Below the pieces are notes generated by a model. The model ran no database searches, had not been told where the DNA came from, and was given only the letters and a program-made list of their open reading frames with translations. Below are positions 47,901-62,149 of a DNA stretch of 64,000 nucleotides, in pieces. This DNA comes from Allacma fusca (Eukaryota; Arthropoda; Collembola; Symphypleona; Sminthuridae). The translations under genes were made by a program, and so were the position numbers. Position 1 is the stretch's first letter, and each line of letters starts with the position of its first letter. The stretch is taken from contig OX359249.1 of the NCBI GenBank assembly GCA_947179485.1, positions 1 to 64,000 of the forward strand, written 5' to 3'.

Positions 47901-50900
47901 TGTTATTCCCTGGGAATGTTATTCCCTGGGAATGTTATTCCCTGGGAATGTTATTCCCTGGGAATGGTATTCCCTGGGAATGTTATTCCCTGGGAATGTT
48001 ATTCCCTGGGAATGTTATTCCCTGGGAATGTTATTCCCTGGGAATGTTATTCCCTGGGAATGTTATTCCCTGGGAATGTTATTCCCTGGGAATGTTATTC
48101 CCTGGGAATGTTATTCCCTGGGAATGTTATTCCCAGGGAATGTTATTCCCTGGGAATGTTATTCCCTGGGAATGTTATTCCCTGGGAAGGTTATTCCCTG
48201 GGAATGTTATTCCCTGGGAATGTTATTCCCTGGGAATGTTATTCCCTGGGAAGGTTATTCCCTGGGAATGTTATTCCCTGGGAAGGTTATTCCCTGGGAA
48301 TGTTATACCCTGGGAATGTTATTCCCTGGGAAGGTTATTCCCTGGGAATGTTATTCCCTGGGAATGTTATTCCCTGGGAATGTTATTCCCTGGGAATGTT
48401 ATACCCTGGGAATGTTATTCCCTGGGAAGGTTATACCCTGGGAATGTTATTCCCTGGGAAGGTTATTCCCTGGGAATGTTATTCCCTGGGAAGGTTATTC
48501 CCTGGGAATGTTATTCCCTGGGAAGGTTATTCCCTGGGAATGTTATTCCCTGGGAATGTTATTCCCTGGGAATGTTATTCCCTGGGAATGTTATTCCCTG
48601 GGAATGTTATTCCCTGGGAATGTTATTCCCTGGGAATGTTATTCCCTGGGAATGTTATTCCCTGGGAATGTTATTCCCTGGGAATGTTATTCCCTGGGAA
48701 TGGTATTCCCTGGGAATGTTATTCCCTGGGAATGTTATTCCCTGGGAATGTTATTCCCTGGGAATGTTATTCCCTGGGAAGGTTATTCCCTGGGAATGTT
48801 ATTCCCTGGGAATGTTATTCCCTGGGAATGTTATTCCCTGGGAATGTTATTCCCTGGGAATGTTATTCCCTGGGAATGTTATTCCCTGGGAATGTTATTC
48901 CCTGGGAATGTTATTCCCTGGGAATGTTATTCCCTGGGAATGTTATTCCCTGGGAATGTTATTCCCTGGGAATGTTATTCCCTGGGAATGTTATTCCCTG
49001 GGAATGTTATTCCCTGGGAATGTTATTCCCTGGGAATGTTATTCCCTGGGAATGTTATTCCCTGGGAATGTTATTCCCTGGGAATGTTATTCCCTGGGAA
49101 TGTTATTCCCTGGGAATGTTATTCCCTGGGAATGGTATTCCATGGGAATGTTTTTCCCTGGGAATGGTATTCCATGGGAATGTTTTTCCCTGGGAATGGT
49201 ATTCCCTGGGAATGTTATTCCCTGGGAATGTTATTCCCTGGGAATGTTATTCCCTGGGAATGTTATTCCCTGGGAATGTTATTCCCTGGGAATGTTATTC
49301 CCTGGGAATGGTATTCCCTGGGAATGTTTTTCCCTGGGAATGGTATTCCCTGGGAATGTTATTCCCTGGGAATGTTATTCCCTGGGAATGTTATTCCCTG
49401 GGAATGTTATTCCCTGGGAATGTTATTCCCTAGGAATGTTATTCCCTGGGAATGTTATTCCCTGGGAATGTTATTCCCTGGGAATGTTATTCCCTGGGAA
49501 TGTTATTCCCTGGGAATGTTATTCCCTGGGAATGTTATTCCCAGGGAATGTTATTCCCTGGGAATGTTATTCCCTGGGAATGTTATTCCCTGGGAATGTT
49601 ATTCCCAGGGAATGTTATTCCCTGGGAATGTTATTCCCAGGGAATGTTATTCCCTGGGAATGTTATTCCCTGGGAATGTTATTCCCTGGGAATGTTATTC
49701 CCTGGGAATGTTATTCCCTGGGAATGTTATTCCCTGGGAATGTTATTCCCTGGGAATGTTATTGCCTGGGAATGTTATTCCCTGGGAATGTTATTGCCTG
49801 GGAATGTTATTCCCTGGGAATGTTATTCCCTGGGAATGTTATTCCCTGGGAATGTTATTCCCTGGGAATGTTATTCCCTGGGAATGTTATTCCCTGGGAA
49901 TGTTATTGCCTGGGAATGTTATTCCCTGGGAATGTTATTCCCTGGGAATGTTATTCCCTGGGAATGTTATTCCCTGGGAATGTTATTCCCTGGGAATGTT
50001 ATTCCCTGGGAATGTTATTCCCTGGGAATGTTATTCCCTGGGAATGTTATTCCCTGGGAATGTTATTCCCTGGGAATGTTATTCCCTGGGAATGTTATTC
50101 CCTGGGAATGTTATTCCCTGGGAATGTTATTCCCTGGGAATGTTATTCCCTGGGAATGTTATTCCCTGGGAATGTTATTCCCTGGGAATGTTATTCCCTG
50201 GGAATGTTATTCCCTGGGAATGTTATTCCCTGGGAATGTTATTCCCTGGGAATGTTATTCCCTGGGAATGGTATTCCCTGGGAATGTTATTCCCTGGGAA
50301 TGTTATTCCCTGGGAATGTTATTCCCTGGGAATGTTATTCCCTGGGAATGTTATTCCCTGGGAATGTTATTCCCAGGGAATGTTGTTCCCTGGGAATGTT
50401 ATTCCCTGGGAATGTTATTCCCTGGGAATGTTATTCCCTGGGAATGTTATTCCCTGGGAATGTTATTCCCTGGGAATGTTATTCCCTGGGAATGTTATTC
50501 CCTGGGAATGTTATTCCCTGGGAATGTTATTCCCTGGGAATGTTATTCCCTGGGAATGTTATTCCCTGGGAATGTTATTCCCTGGGAATGTTATTCCCTG
50601 GGAATGTTATTCCCTGGGAATGTTATTCCCTGGGAATGTTATTCCCTGGGAATGTTATTCCCTGGGAATGTTATTCCCTGGGAATGTTATTCCCTGGGAA
50701 TGTTATTCCCTGGGAATGTTATTCCCTGGGAATGTTATTCCCTGGGAATGTTATTCCCTGGGAATGTTATTCCCTGGGAATGTTATTCCCTGGGAATGTT
50801 ATTCCCTGGGAATGTTATTCCCTGGGAATGTTATTCCCTGGGAATGTTATTCCCTGGGAAAGTTATTCCCTGGGAATGTTATTCCCTGGGAATGTTATTC

Positions 50901-51152
50901 CCTGGGAATGTTATTCCCTGGGAATGTTATTCCCTGGGAATGTTATTCCCTGGGAATGTTATTCCCTGGGAATGTTATTCCCTGGGAATGTTATTCCCTG
51001 GGAATGTTATTCCCTGGGAATGTTATTCCCTGGGAATGTTATTCCCTGGGAATGTTATTCCATGGGAATGTTATTCCCTGGGAATGTTATTCCCTGGGAA
51101 TGTTATTCCCTGGGAATGTTATTCCCTGGGAATGTTATTCCCTGGGAATGTT

Positions 51153-54100
51153 ATTAACTGGGAATGTTATTCCCTGGGAATGTTATTCCCTGGGAATGTT
51201 ATTCCCTGGGAATGTTATTCCCTGGGAATGTTATTCCCTGGGAATGTTATTCCCTGGGAATGTTATTCCCTGGGAATGGTATTCCCTGGGAATGTTATTC
51301 CCTGGGAATGTTATTCCCTGGGAATGGTATTACCGGGGAATGTTGTTCCCTGGGAATGTTATTCCCTGGGAATGCTATTCCCTGGGAATGTTATTCCCTG
51401 GGAATGTTATTCCCTGGGAATGTTATTCCCTTGGAATGTTATTCCCTGGGAATGTTATTCCCTGGGAAAGTTATTCCCTGGGAATGTTATTCCCTGGGAA
51501 AGTTATTCCCTGGGAATGTTATTCCCTGGGAAAGTTATTCCCTGGGAATCTTATTCCCTGGGAAAGTTATTCCCTGGGAATGTTATTCCCTGGGAAAGTT
51601 ATTCCCTGGGAATGTTATTCCCTGGGAATGTTATTCCCTGGGAATGTTATTCCCTGGGAATGTTATTCCCTGGGAATGTTATTCCCTGGGAAAGTTATTC
51701 CTTGGGAAAGTTATTCCCTGGGAATGTTATACCCTGGGAATGTTATACCCTGGGAATGTTATACCCTGGGAATGTTATACCCTGGGAATGTTATACCCTG
51801 GGAATGTTATACCCTGGGAATGTTATACCCTGGAATGTTATACCCTGGGAATGTTATACCCTGGGAATGTTATACCCTGGGAATGTTATACCCTGGGAAT
51901 GTTATTCCCTGGGAATGTTATACCCTGGGAATGTTATTCCCTGGGAATGTTATTCCCTGGGAATGTTATTCCCTGGGAATGTTATACCCTGGGAATGTTA
52001 TTCCCTGGGAATGTTATTCCCTGGGAATGTTATTCCCTGGGAATGTTATTCCCTGGGAATGTTATTCCCTGGGAATGTTATTCCCTGGGAATGTTATTCC
52101 CTGGGAATGTTATTCCCTGGGAATGTTATTCCCTGGGAATGTTATTCCCTGGGAATGTTATTCCCTGGGAATGTTATTCCCTGGGAATGTTATTCCCTGG
52201 GAATGTTATTCCCTGGGAATGTTATTCCCTGGGAATGTTATTCCCTGGGAATGTTATTCCCTGGGAATGTTATTCCCTGGGAATGTTATTCCCTGGGAAT
52301 GTTATTCCCTGGGAATGTTATTCCCTGGGAATGTTATTCCCTGGGAATGTTATTCCCTGGGAATGTTATTCCCTGGGAATGTTATTCCCTGGGAATGTTA
52401 TTCCCTGGGAATGTTATTCCCTGGGAATGTTATTCCCTGGGAATGTTATTCCCTGGGAATGTTATTCCCTGGGAATGTTATTCCCTGGGAATGTTATACC
52501 CTGGGAATGTTATTCCCTGGGAATGTTATTCCCTGGGAATGTTATTCCCTGGGAATGTTATTCCCTGGGAATGTTATTCCCTGGGAATGTTATTCCCTGG
52601 GAATGTTATTCCCTGGGAATGTTATTCCCTGGGAATGTTATTCCCTGGGAATGTTATTCCCTGGGAATGTTATTCCCTGGGAATGTTATTCCCTGGGAAT
52701 GTTATTCCCTGGGAATGTTATTCCCTGGGAATGTTATTCCCTGGGAATGTTATTCCCTGGGAAAGTTATTCCCTGGGAATGTTATTCCCTGGGAATGTTA
52801 TTCCCTGGGAAAGTTATTCCCTGGGAAAGTTATTCCCTGGGAATGTTATTCCCTGGGAATGTTATTCCCTGGGAATGTTATTCCCTGGGAATGTTATTCC
52901 CTGGGAATGTTATTCCCTGGGAATGTTATTCCCTGGGAATGTTATTCCCTGGGAATGTTATTCCCTGGGAATGTTATTCCCTGGGAATGTTATTCCCTGG
53001 GAATGTTATTCCCTGGGAATGTTATTCCCTGGGAATGTTATTCCCTGGGAATGTTATTCCCTGGGAATGTTATTCCCTGGGAATGTTATTCCCTGGGAAT
53101 GTTATTCCCTGGGAATGTTATTAACTGGGAATGTTATTCCCTGGGAATGTTATTCCCTGGAATGTTATTCCCTGGGAATGTTATTCCCTGGGAATGTTAT
53201 TCCCTGGGAATGTTATTCCCTGGGAATGTTATTCCCTGGGAATGTTATTCCCTGGGAATGGTATTACCTGGGAATGTTGTTCCCTGGGAATGGTATTACC
53301 TGGGAATGTTGTTCCCTGGGAATGGTATTACCTGGGAATGCTATTCCCTGGGAATGTTATTCCCTGGGAATGTTATTCCCTGGGAATGTTATTCCCTGGG
53401 AATGTTATTCCCTGGGAATGTTATTCCCTGGGAATGTTATTCCCTGGGAATGTTATTCCCTGGGAATGTTATTCCCTGGGAATGTTATTCCCTGGGAATG
53501 TTATTCCCTGGGAAAGTTATTCCTTGGGAAAGTTATTCCCTGGGAATGTTATACCCTGGGAATGTTATACCCTGGGAATGTTATACCCTGGGAATGTTAT
53601 ACCCTGGGAATGTTATACCCTGGGAATGTTATTCCCTGGGAATGTTATTCCCTGGGAATGTTATTCCCTGGGAATGTTATTCCCTGGGAATGTTATTCCC
53701 TGGGAATGTTATTCCCTGGGAATGTTATTCCCTGGGAATGTTATTCCCTGGGAATGTTATTCCCTGGGAATGTTATTCCCTGGGAATGTTATTCCCTGGG
53801 AATGTTATTCCCTGGGAATGTTATTCCCTGGGAATGTTATTCCCTGGGAATGTTATTCCCTGGGAATGTTATTCCCTGGGAATGTTATTCCCTGGGAATG
53901 TTATTCCCTGGGAATGTTATTCCCTGGGAATGTTATTCCCTGGGAATGTTATTGCCTGGGAATGTTATTCCCTGGGAATGTTATTGCCTGGGAATGTTAT
54001 TCCCTGGGAATGTTATACCCTGGGAATGTTATTCCCTGGGAAAGTTATTCCCTGGGAATGTTATTCCCTGGGAATGTTATTCCCTGGGAAAGTTATTCCC

Positions 54101-57100
54101 TGGGAAAGTTATTCCCTGGGAATGTTATTCCCTGGGAATGTTATTCCCTGGGAATGTTATTCCCTGGGAATGTTATTCCCTGGGAATGTTATTCCCTGGG
54201 AATGTTATTCCCTGGGAATGTTATTCCCTGGGAATGTTATTCCCTGGGAATGTTATTCCCTGGGAATGTTATTCCCTGGGAATGTTATTCCCTGGGAATG
54301 TTATTCCCTGGGAATGTTATTCCCTGGGAATGTTATTCCCTGGGAATGTTATTCCCTGGGAATGTTATTCCCTGGGAATGTTATTCCCTGGGAATGTTAT
54401 TCCCTGGGAATGTTATTCCCTGGGAATGTTATTCCCTGGGAATGTTATTCCCTGGGAATGTTATTAACTGGGAATGTTATTCCCTGGGAATGTTATTCCC
54501 TGGGAATGTTATTCCCTAGGAATGTTATTCCCTGGGAATGTTATTCCCTGGGAATGTTATTCCCTGGGAATGGTATTACCTGGGAATGTTGTTCCCTGGG
54601 AATGGTATTACCTGGGAATGTTGTTCCCTGGGAATGGTATTACCTGGGAATGCTATTCCCTGGGAATGTTATTCCCTGGGAATGTTATTCCCTGGGAATG
54701 TTATTCCCTGGGAATGTTATTCCCTGGGAATGTTATTCCCTGGGAATGTTATTCCCTGGGAAAGTTATTCCCTGGGAATGTTATTCCCTGGGAAAGTTAT
54801 TCCCTGGGAATGTTATTCCCTGGGAAGGTTATTCCCTGGGAATGTTATTCCCTGGGAATGTTATTCCCTGGGAAAGTTATTCCCTGGGAATGTTATTCCC
54901 TGGGAATGTTATTCCCTGGGAATGTTATTCCCTGGGAATGTTATTCCCTGGGAATGTTATTCCCTGGGAATGTTATTCCCTGGGAATGTTATTCCCTGGG
55001 AAAGTTATTCCTTGGGAAAGTTATTCCCTGGGAATGTTATACCCTGGGAATGTTATACCCTGGGAATGTTATACCCTGGGAATGTTATACCCTGGGAATG
55101 TTATACCCTGGGAATGTTATTCCCTGGGAATGTTATTCCCTGGGAATGTTATACCCTGGGAATGTTATTCCCTGGGAATGTTATTCCCTGGGAATGTTAT
55201 TCCCTGGGAATGTTATTCCCTGGGAATGTTATTCCCTGGGAATGTTATTCCCTGGGAATGTTATTCCCTGGGAATGTTATTCCCTGGGAATGTTATTCCC
55301 TGGGAATGTTATTCCCTGGGAATGTTATTCCCTGGGAATGTTATTCCCTGGGAATGTTATTCCCTGGGAATGTTATTCCCTGGGAATGTTATTCCCTGGG
55401 AATGTTATTCCCTGGGAATGTTATTCCCTGGGAATGTTATTCCCTGGGAATGTTATTCCCTGGGAATGTTATTCCCTGGGAATGTTATTGCCTGGGAATG
55501 TTATTCCCTGGGAATGTTATTGCCTGGGAATGTTATTCCCTGGGAATGTTATACCCTGGGAATGTTATTCCCTGGGAATGTTATTCCCTGGGAATGTTAT
55601 TCCCTGGGAATGTTATTCCCTGGGAAAGTTATTCCTTGGGAAAGTTATTCCCTGGGAATGTTATTCCCTGGGAATGTTATTCCCTGGGAATGTTATTCCC
55701 TGGGAATGTTATTCCCTGGGAATGTTATTCCCTGGGAATGTTATTCCCTGGGAATGTTATTCCCTGGGAATGTTATTCCCTGGGAATGTTATTCCCTGGG
55801 AATGTTATTCCCTGGGAATGTTATTCCCTGGGAATGTTATTCCCTGGGAATGTTATTCCCTGGGAATGTTATTCCCTGGGAATGTTATTCCCTGGGAATG
55901 TTATTCCCTGGGAATGTTATTCCCTGGGAATGTTATTCCCTGGGAATGTTATTCCCTGGGAATGTTATTCCCTGGGAATGTTATTCCCTGGGAATGTTAT
56001 TCCCTGGGAATGTTATTCCCTGGGAATGTTATTCCCTGGGAATGTTATTCCCTGGGAATGTTATTCCCTGGGAATGTTATTCCCTGGGAATGTTATTCCC
56101 TGGGAATGTTATTCCCTGGGAATGTTATTCCCTGGGAATGTTATTCCCTGGGAATGTTATTCCCTGGGAATGTTATTCCCTGGGAATGTTATTCCCTGGG
56201 AATGTTATTCCCTGGGAATGTTATTCCCTGGGAATGTTATTCCCTGGGAATGTTATTCCCTGGGAATGTTATTCCCTGGGAATGTTATTCCCTGGGAATG
56301 TTATTCCCTGGGAATGTTATTCCCTGGGAATGTTATTCCCTGGGAATGTTATTCCCTGGGAATGTTATTCCCTGGGAATGTTATTCCCTGGGAATGTTAT
56401 TCCCTGGGAATGTTATTCCCTGGGAATGTTATTCCCTGGGAATGTTATTCCCTGGGAATGTTATTCCCTGGGAATGTTATTCCCTGGGAATGTTATTCCC
56501 TGGGAATGTTATTCCCTGGGAATGTTATTCCCTGGGAATGTTATTCCCTGGGAATGTTATTCCCTGGGAATGTTATTCCCTGGGAATGTTATTCCCTGGG
56601 AATGTTATTCCCTGGGAATGTTATTCCCTGGGAATGTTATTCCCTGGGAATGTTATTCCCTGGGAATGTTATTCCCTGGGAATGTTATTCCCTGGGAATG
56701 TTATTCCCTGGGAATGTTATACCCTGGGAATGTTATTCCCTGGGAATGTTATACCCTGGGAATGTTATTCCCTGGGAATGTTATTCCCTGGGAATGTTAT
56801 TCCCTGGGAATGTTATTCCCTGGGAATGTTATTCCCTGGGAATGTTATTCCCTGGGAATGTTATTCCCTGGGAATGTTATTCCCTGGGAATGTTATTCCC
56901 TGGGAATGTTATTCCCTGGGAATGTTATTCCCTGGGAATGTTATTCCCTGGGAATGTTATTCCCTGGGAATGTTATTCCCTGGGAATGTTATTCCCTGGG
57001 AATGTTATTCCCTGGGAATGTTATTCCCTGGGAATGTTATTCCCTGGGAATGTTATTCCCTGGGAATGTTATTCCCTGGGAATGTTATTCCCTGGGAATG

Positions 57101-60100
57101 TTATTCCCTGGGAATGTTATTCCCTGGGAATGTTATTCCCTGGGAATGTTATTCCCTGGGAATGTTATTCCCTGGGAATGTTATTCCCTGGGAATGTTAT
57201 TCCCTGGGAATGTTATTCCCTGGGAATGTTATTCCCTGGGAATGTTATTCCCTGGGAATGTTATTCCCTGGGAATGTTATTCCCTGGGAATGTTATTCCC
57301 TGGGAATGTTATTCCCTGGGAATGTTATTAACTGGGAATGTTATTCCCTGGGAATGTTATTCCCTGGGAATGTTATTCCCTGGGAATGTTATTCCCTGGG
57401 AATGTTATTCCCTGGGAATGTTATTCCCTGGGAATGTTATTCCCTGGGAATGGTATTCCCTGGGAATGTTATTCCCTGGGAATGGTATTACCTGGGAATG
57501 TTGTTCCCTGGGAATGTTATTCCCTGGGAATGCTATTCCCTGGGAATGTTATTCCCTGGGAATGTTATTCCCTGGGAAAGTTATTCCTTGGGAAAGTTAT
57601 TCCCTGGGAATGTTATACCCTGGGAATGTTATACCCTGGGAATGTTATACCCTGGGAATGTTATACCCTGGGAATGTTATACCCTGGGAATGTTATACCC
57701 TGGGAATGTTATACCCTGGGAATGTTATACCCTGGGAATGTTATACCCTGGGAATGTTATACCCTGGGAATGTTATACCCTGGGAATGTTATTCCCTGGG
57801 AATGTTATTCCCTGGGAATGTTATTCCCTGGGAATGTTATTCCCTGGGAATGTTATTCCCTGGGAATGTTATTCCCTGGGAATGTTATTCCCTGGGAATG
57901 TTATTCCCTGGGAATGTTATTCCCTGGGAATGTTATTCCCTGGGAATGTTATTCCCTGGGAATGTTATTCCCTGGGAATGTTATTCCCTGGGAATGTTAT
58001 TCCCTGGGAATGTTATTCCCTGGGAATGTTATTCCCTGGGAATGTTATTCCCTGGGAATGTTATTCCCTGGGAATGTTATTCCCTGGGAATGTTATTCCC
58101 TGGGAATGGTATTCCCTGGGAATGTTATTCCCTGGGAATGTTATTCCCTGGGAATGGTATTACCTGGGAATGTTGTTCCCTGGGAATGTTATTCCCTGGG
58201 AATGCTATTCCCTGGGAATGTTATTCCCTGGGAATGTTATTCCCTGGGAATGTTATTCCCTGGGAAAGTTATTCCCTGGGAAAGTTATTCCCTGGGAATG
58301 TTATTCCCTGGGAATGTTATTCCCTGGGAATGTTATTCCCTGGGAATGTTATTCCCTGGGAATGTTATTCCCTGGGAATGTTATTCCCTGGGAATGTTAT
58401 TCCCTGGGAAAGTTATTCCTTGGGAAAGTTATTCCCTGGGAAAGTTATTCCTTGGGAAAGTTATTCCCTGGGAATGTTATTCCCTGGGAATGTTATTCCC
58501 TGGGAATGTTATTCCCTGGGAATGTTATTCCCTGGGAATGTTATTCCCTGGGAATGTTATTCCCTGGGAATGTTATTCCCTGGGAATGTTATTCCCTGGG
58601 AATGTTATTCCCTGGGAATGTTATTCCCTGGGAATGTTATTCCCTGGGAAAGTTATTCCTTGGGAAAGTTATTCCCTGGGAAAGTTATTCCTTGGGAAAG
58701 TTATTCCCTGGGAATGTTATACCCTGGGAATGTTATACCCTGGGAATGTTATACCCTGGGAATGTTATACCCTGGGAATGTTATACCCTGGGAATGTTAT
58801 ACCCTGGGAATGTTATACCCTGGGAATGTTATACCCTGGGAATGTTATACCCTGGGAATGTTATTCCCTGGGAATGTTATTCCCTGGGAATGTTATTCCC
58901 TGGGAATGTTATTCCCTGGGAATGTTATTCCCTGGGAATGTTATTCCCTGGGAATGTTATTCCCTGGGAATGTTATTCCCTGGGAATGTTATTCCCTGGG
59001 AATGTTATTCCCTGGGAATGTTATTCCCTGGGAATGTTATTCCCTGGGAATGTTATTCCCTGGGAATGTTATTCCCTGGGAATGTTATTCCCTGGGAATG
59101 TTATTCCCTGGGAATGTTATTCCCTGGGAATGTTATTCCCTGGGAATGTTATTCCCTGGGAATGTTATTCCCTGGGAATGTTATTCCCTGGGAATGTTAT
59201 ACCCTGGGAATGTTATTCCCTGGGAATGTTATACCCTGGGAATGTTATTCCCTGGGAATGTTATTCCCTGGGAATGTTATTCCCTGGGAATGTTATTCCC
59301 TGGGAATGTTATTCCCTGGGAATGTTATTCCCTGGGAATGTTATTCCCTGGGAATGTTATTCCCTGGGAATGTTATTCCCTGGGAATGTTATTCCCTGGG
59401 AATGTTATTCCCTGGGAATGTTATTCCCTGGGAATGTTATTCCCTGGGAATGTTATTCCCTGGGAATGTTATTCCCTGGGAATGTTATTCCCTGGGAATG
59501 TTATTCCCTGGGAATGTTATTCCCTGGGAATGTTATTCCCTGGGAATGGTATTCCCTGGGAATGTTATTCCCTGCGAATGTTATTCCCTGGGAATGTTAT
59601 TCCCTGGGAATGTTATTCCCTGGGAATGTTATTCCCTGGGAATGTTATTCCCTGGGAATGTTATTCCCTGGGAATGTTATTCCCTGGGAATGTTATTCCC
59701 TGGGAATGTTATTCCCTGGGAATGTTATTCCCTGGGAATGTTATTCCCTGGGAATGTTATTCCCTGGGAATGTTATTCCCTGGGAATGTTATTCCCTGGG
59801 AATGTTATTCCCTGGGAATGGTATTCCCTGGGAATGTTATTCCCTGGGAATGTTATTCCCTGGGAATGGTATTACCTGGGAATGTTGTTCCCTGGGAATG
59901 TTATTCCCTGGGAATGCTATTCCCTGGGAATGTTATTCCCTGGGAATGTTATTCCCTGGGAATGTTATTCCCTGGGAATGTTATTCCCTGGGAATGTTAT
60001 TCCCTGGGAAAGTTATTCCCTGGGAATGTTATTCCCTGGGAAAGTTATTCCCTGGGAATGTTATTCCCTGGGAAGGTTATTCCCTGGGAATGTTATTCCC

Positions 60101-60410
60101 TGGGAAAGTTATTCCCTGGGAATGTTATTCCCTGGGAAAGTTATTCCCTGGGAATGTTATTCCCTGGGAATGTTATTCCCTGGGAATGTTATTCCCTGGG
60201 AAAGTTATTCCTTGGGAAAGTTATTCCCTGGGAAAGTTATTCCTTGGGAAAGTTATTCCCTGGGAAAGTTATTCCTTGGGAAAGTTATTCCCTGGGAAAG
60301 TTATTCCTTGGGAAAGTTATTCCCTGGGAATGTTATACCCTGGGAATGTTATACCCTGGGAATGTTATACCCTGGGAATGTTATACCCTGGGAATGTTAT
60401 ACCCTGGGAA
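51153..60410. repeat. Variable-length higher-order cassettes
   Basis: Marker units recur in fixed order. First TTAACTGGG (51153, 53120, 54464, 57328). Then a GTATTACC and TTGTTCCC pair followed by GCTATTCCC (near 51330, 53265, 54575, 57487, 58158, 59871). Then CCTTGGGAAAGTT (near 51700, 53520, 55010, 57590, 58420 and 58665, 60200-60310). Then a run of TTATACCC units. Spacing between cassettes is variable (about 0.7-2.9 kb). 15-bp units with CCCTGGAATG at 51828 and 53155 shift the register by one base. Confidence 0.8.
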
Positions 60411-62105
60411 TGTTATTCCCTGGGAATGTTATACCCTGGGAATGTTATTCCCTGGGAATGTTATTCCCTGGGAATGTTATTCCCTGGGAATGTTATACCC
60501 TGGGAATGTTATTCCCTGGGAATGTTATACCCTGGGAATGTTATTCCCTGGGAATGTTATACCCTGGGAATGTTATTCCCTGGGAATGTTATACCCTGGG
60601 AATGTTATTCCCTGGGAATGTTATTCCCTGGGAATGTTATTCCCTGGGAATGTTATTCCCTGGGAATGTTATGCCCTGGGAATGTTATTCCCTGGGAATG
60701 TTATTCCCTGGGAATGTTATTCCCTGGGAATGTTATTCCCTGGGAATGTTATTCCCTGGGAATGTTATTCCCTGGGAATGTTATTCCCTGGGAAAGTTAT
60801 TCCTTGGGAAAGTTATTCCCTGGGAAAGTTATTCCCTGGGAAAGTTATTCCCTGGGAATGTTATTCCCTGGGAATGTTATTCCCTGGGAATGTTATTCCC
60901 TGGGAATGTTATTCCCTGGGAATGTTATTCCCTGGGAATGTTATTCCCTGGGAATGTTATTCCCTGGGAATGTTATTCCCTGGGAATGTTATTCCCTGGG
61001 AATGTTATTCCCTGGGAATGTTATTCCCTGGGAATGTTATTCCCTGGGAATGTTATTCCCTGGGAATGTTATTCCCTGGGAATGTTATTCCCTGGGAATG
61101 TTATTCCCTGGGAATGTTATTCCCTGGGAATGTTATTCCCTGGGAATGTTATTCCCTGGGAATGTTATTCCCTGGGAATGTTATTCCCTGGGAATGTTAT
61201 TCCCTGGGAATGTTATTCCCTGGGAATGTTATTCCCTGGGAATGTTATTCCCTGGGAATGTTATTCCCTGGGAATGTTATTCCCTGGGAATGTTATTCCC
61301 TGGGAATGTTATTCCCTGGGAATGTTATTCCCTGGGAATGTTATTCCCTGGGAATGTTATTCCCTGGGAATGTTATTCCCTGGGAATGTTATTCCCTGGG
61401 AATGTTATTCCCTGGGAATGTTATTCCCTGGGAATGTTATTCCCTGGGAATGTTATTCCCTGGGAATGTTATTCCCTGGGAATGTTATTCCCTGGGAATG
61501 TTATTCCCTGGGAATGTTATTCCCTGGGAAAGTTATTCCTTGGGAAAGTTATTCCCTGGGAAAGTTATTCCCTGGGAATGTTATTCCCTGGGAATGTTTA
61601 TCCCTGGGAATGTTTATCCCTGGGAATGTTTATCCCTGGGAATGTTTATCCCTGGGAATGTTATTCCCTGGGAATGTTATTCCCTGGGAATGTTATTCCC
61701 TGGGAATGTTATTCCCTGGGAATGTTATTCCCTGGGAATGTTATTCCCTGGGAATGTTATTCCCTGGGAATGTTATTCCCTGGGAATGTTATTCCCTGGG
61801 AATGTTATTCCCTGGGAAAGTTATTCCCTGGGAATGTTATTCCCTGGGAAAGTTATTCCCTGGGAATGTTATTCCCTGGGAAAGTTATTCCCTGGGAATG
61901 TTATTCCCTGGGAATGTTATTCCCAGGGAATGTTATTCCCTGGGAATGTTATTCCCAGGGAATGTTATTCCCTGGGAATGTTATTCCCAGGGAATGTTAT
62001 TCCCTGGGAATGTTATTCCCTGGGAATGTTATTCCCTGGGAATGTTATTCCCTGGGAATGTTATTCCCTGGGAATGTTATTCCCTGGGAATGTTATTCCC
62101 TGGGA

Positions 62106-62149
62106 AGTACTCTGCGTTGATACCACTGCTTAACATCGTCGTGTCGTGA
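62106..62149. other. Sequencing-library adapter embedded in the satellite
   Basis: The only unique sequence in the array. 62107-62131 is the exact reverse complement of the 25-nt SMART-type amplification oligonucleotide; it begins GTACTCTGCGTTGATACC. With the A at 62106 it matches the ligated form that ends in a T. The next 18 nt (62132-62149, starting AACATCGTCG) are neither satellite nor a sequence I recognise and may be index or linker sequence. The satellite resumes at 62150. This is artificial DNA, and the join between the arrays on the two sides is not biological evidence of adjacency. Confidence 0.93.

Noticed and set aside
62132-62149. SMRTbell hairpin adapter next to the SMART oligonucleotide
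   Set aside because: The 18 bases do not show the pattern of the standard hairpin adapter as I know it, so they are left unidentified.
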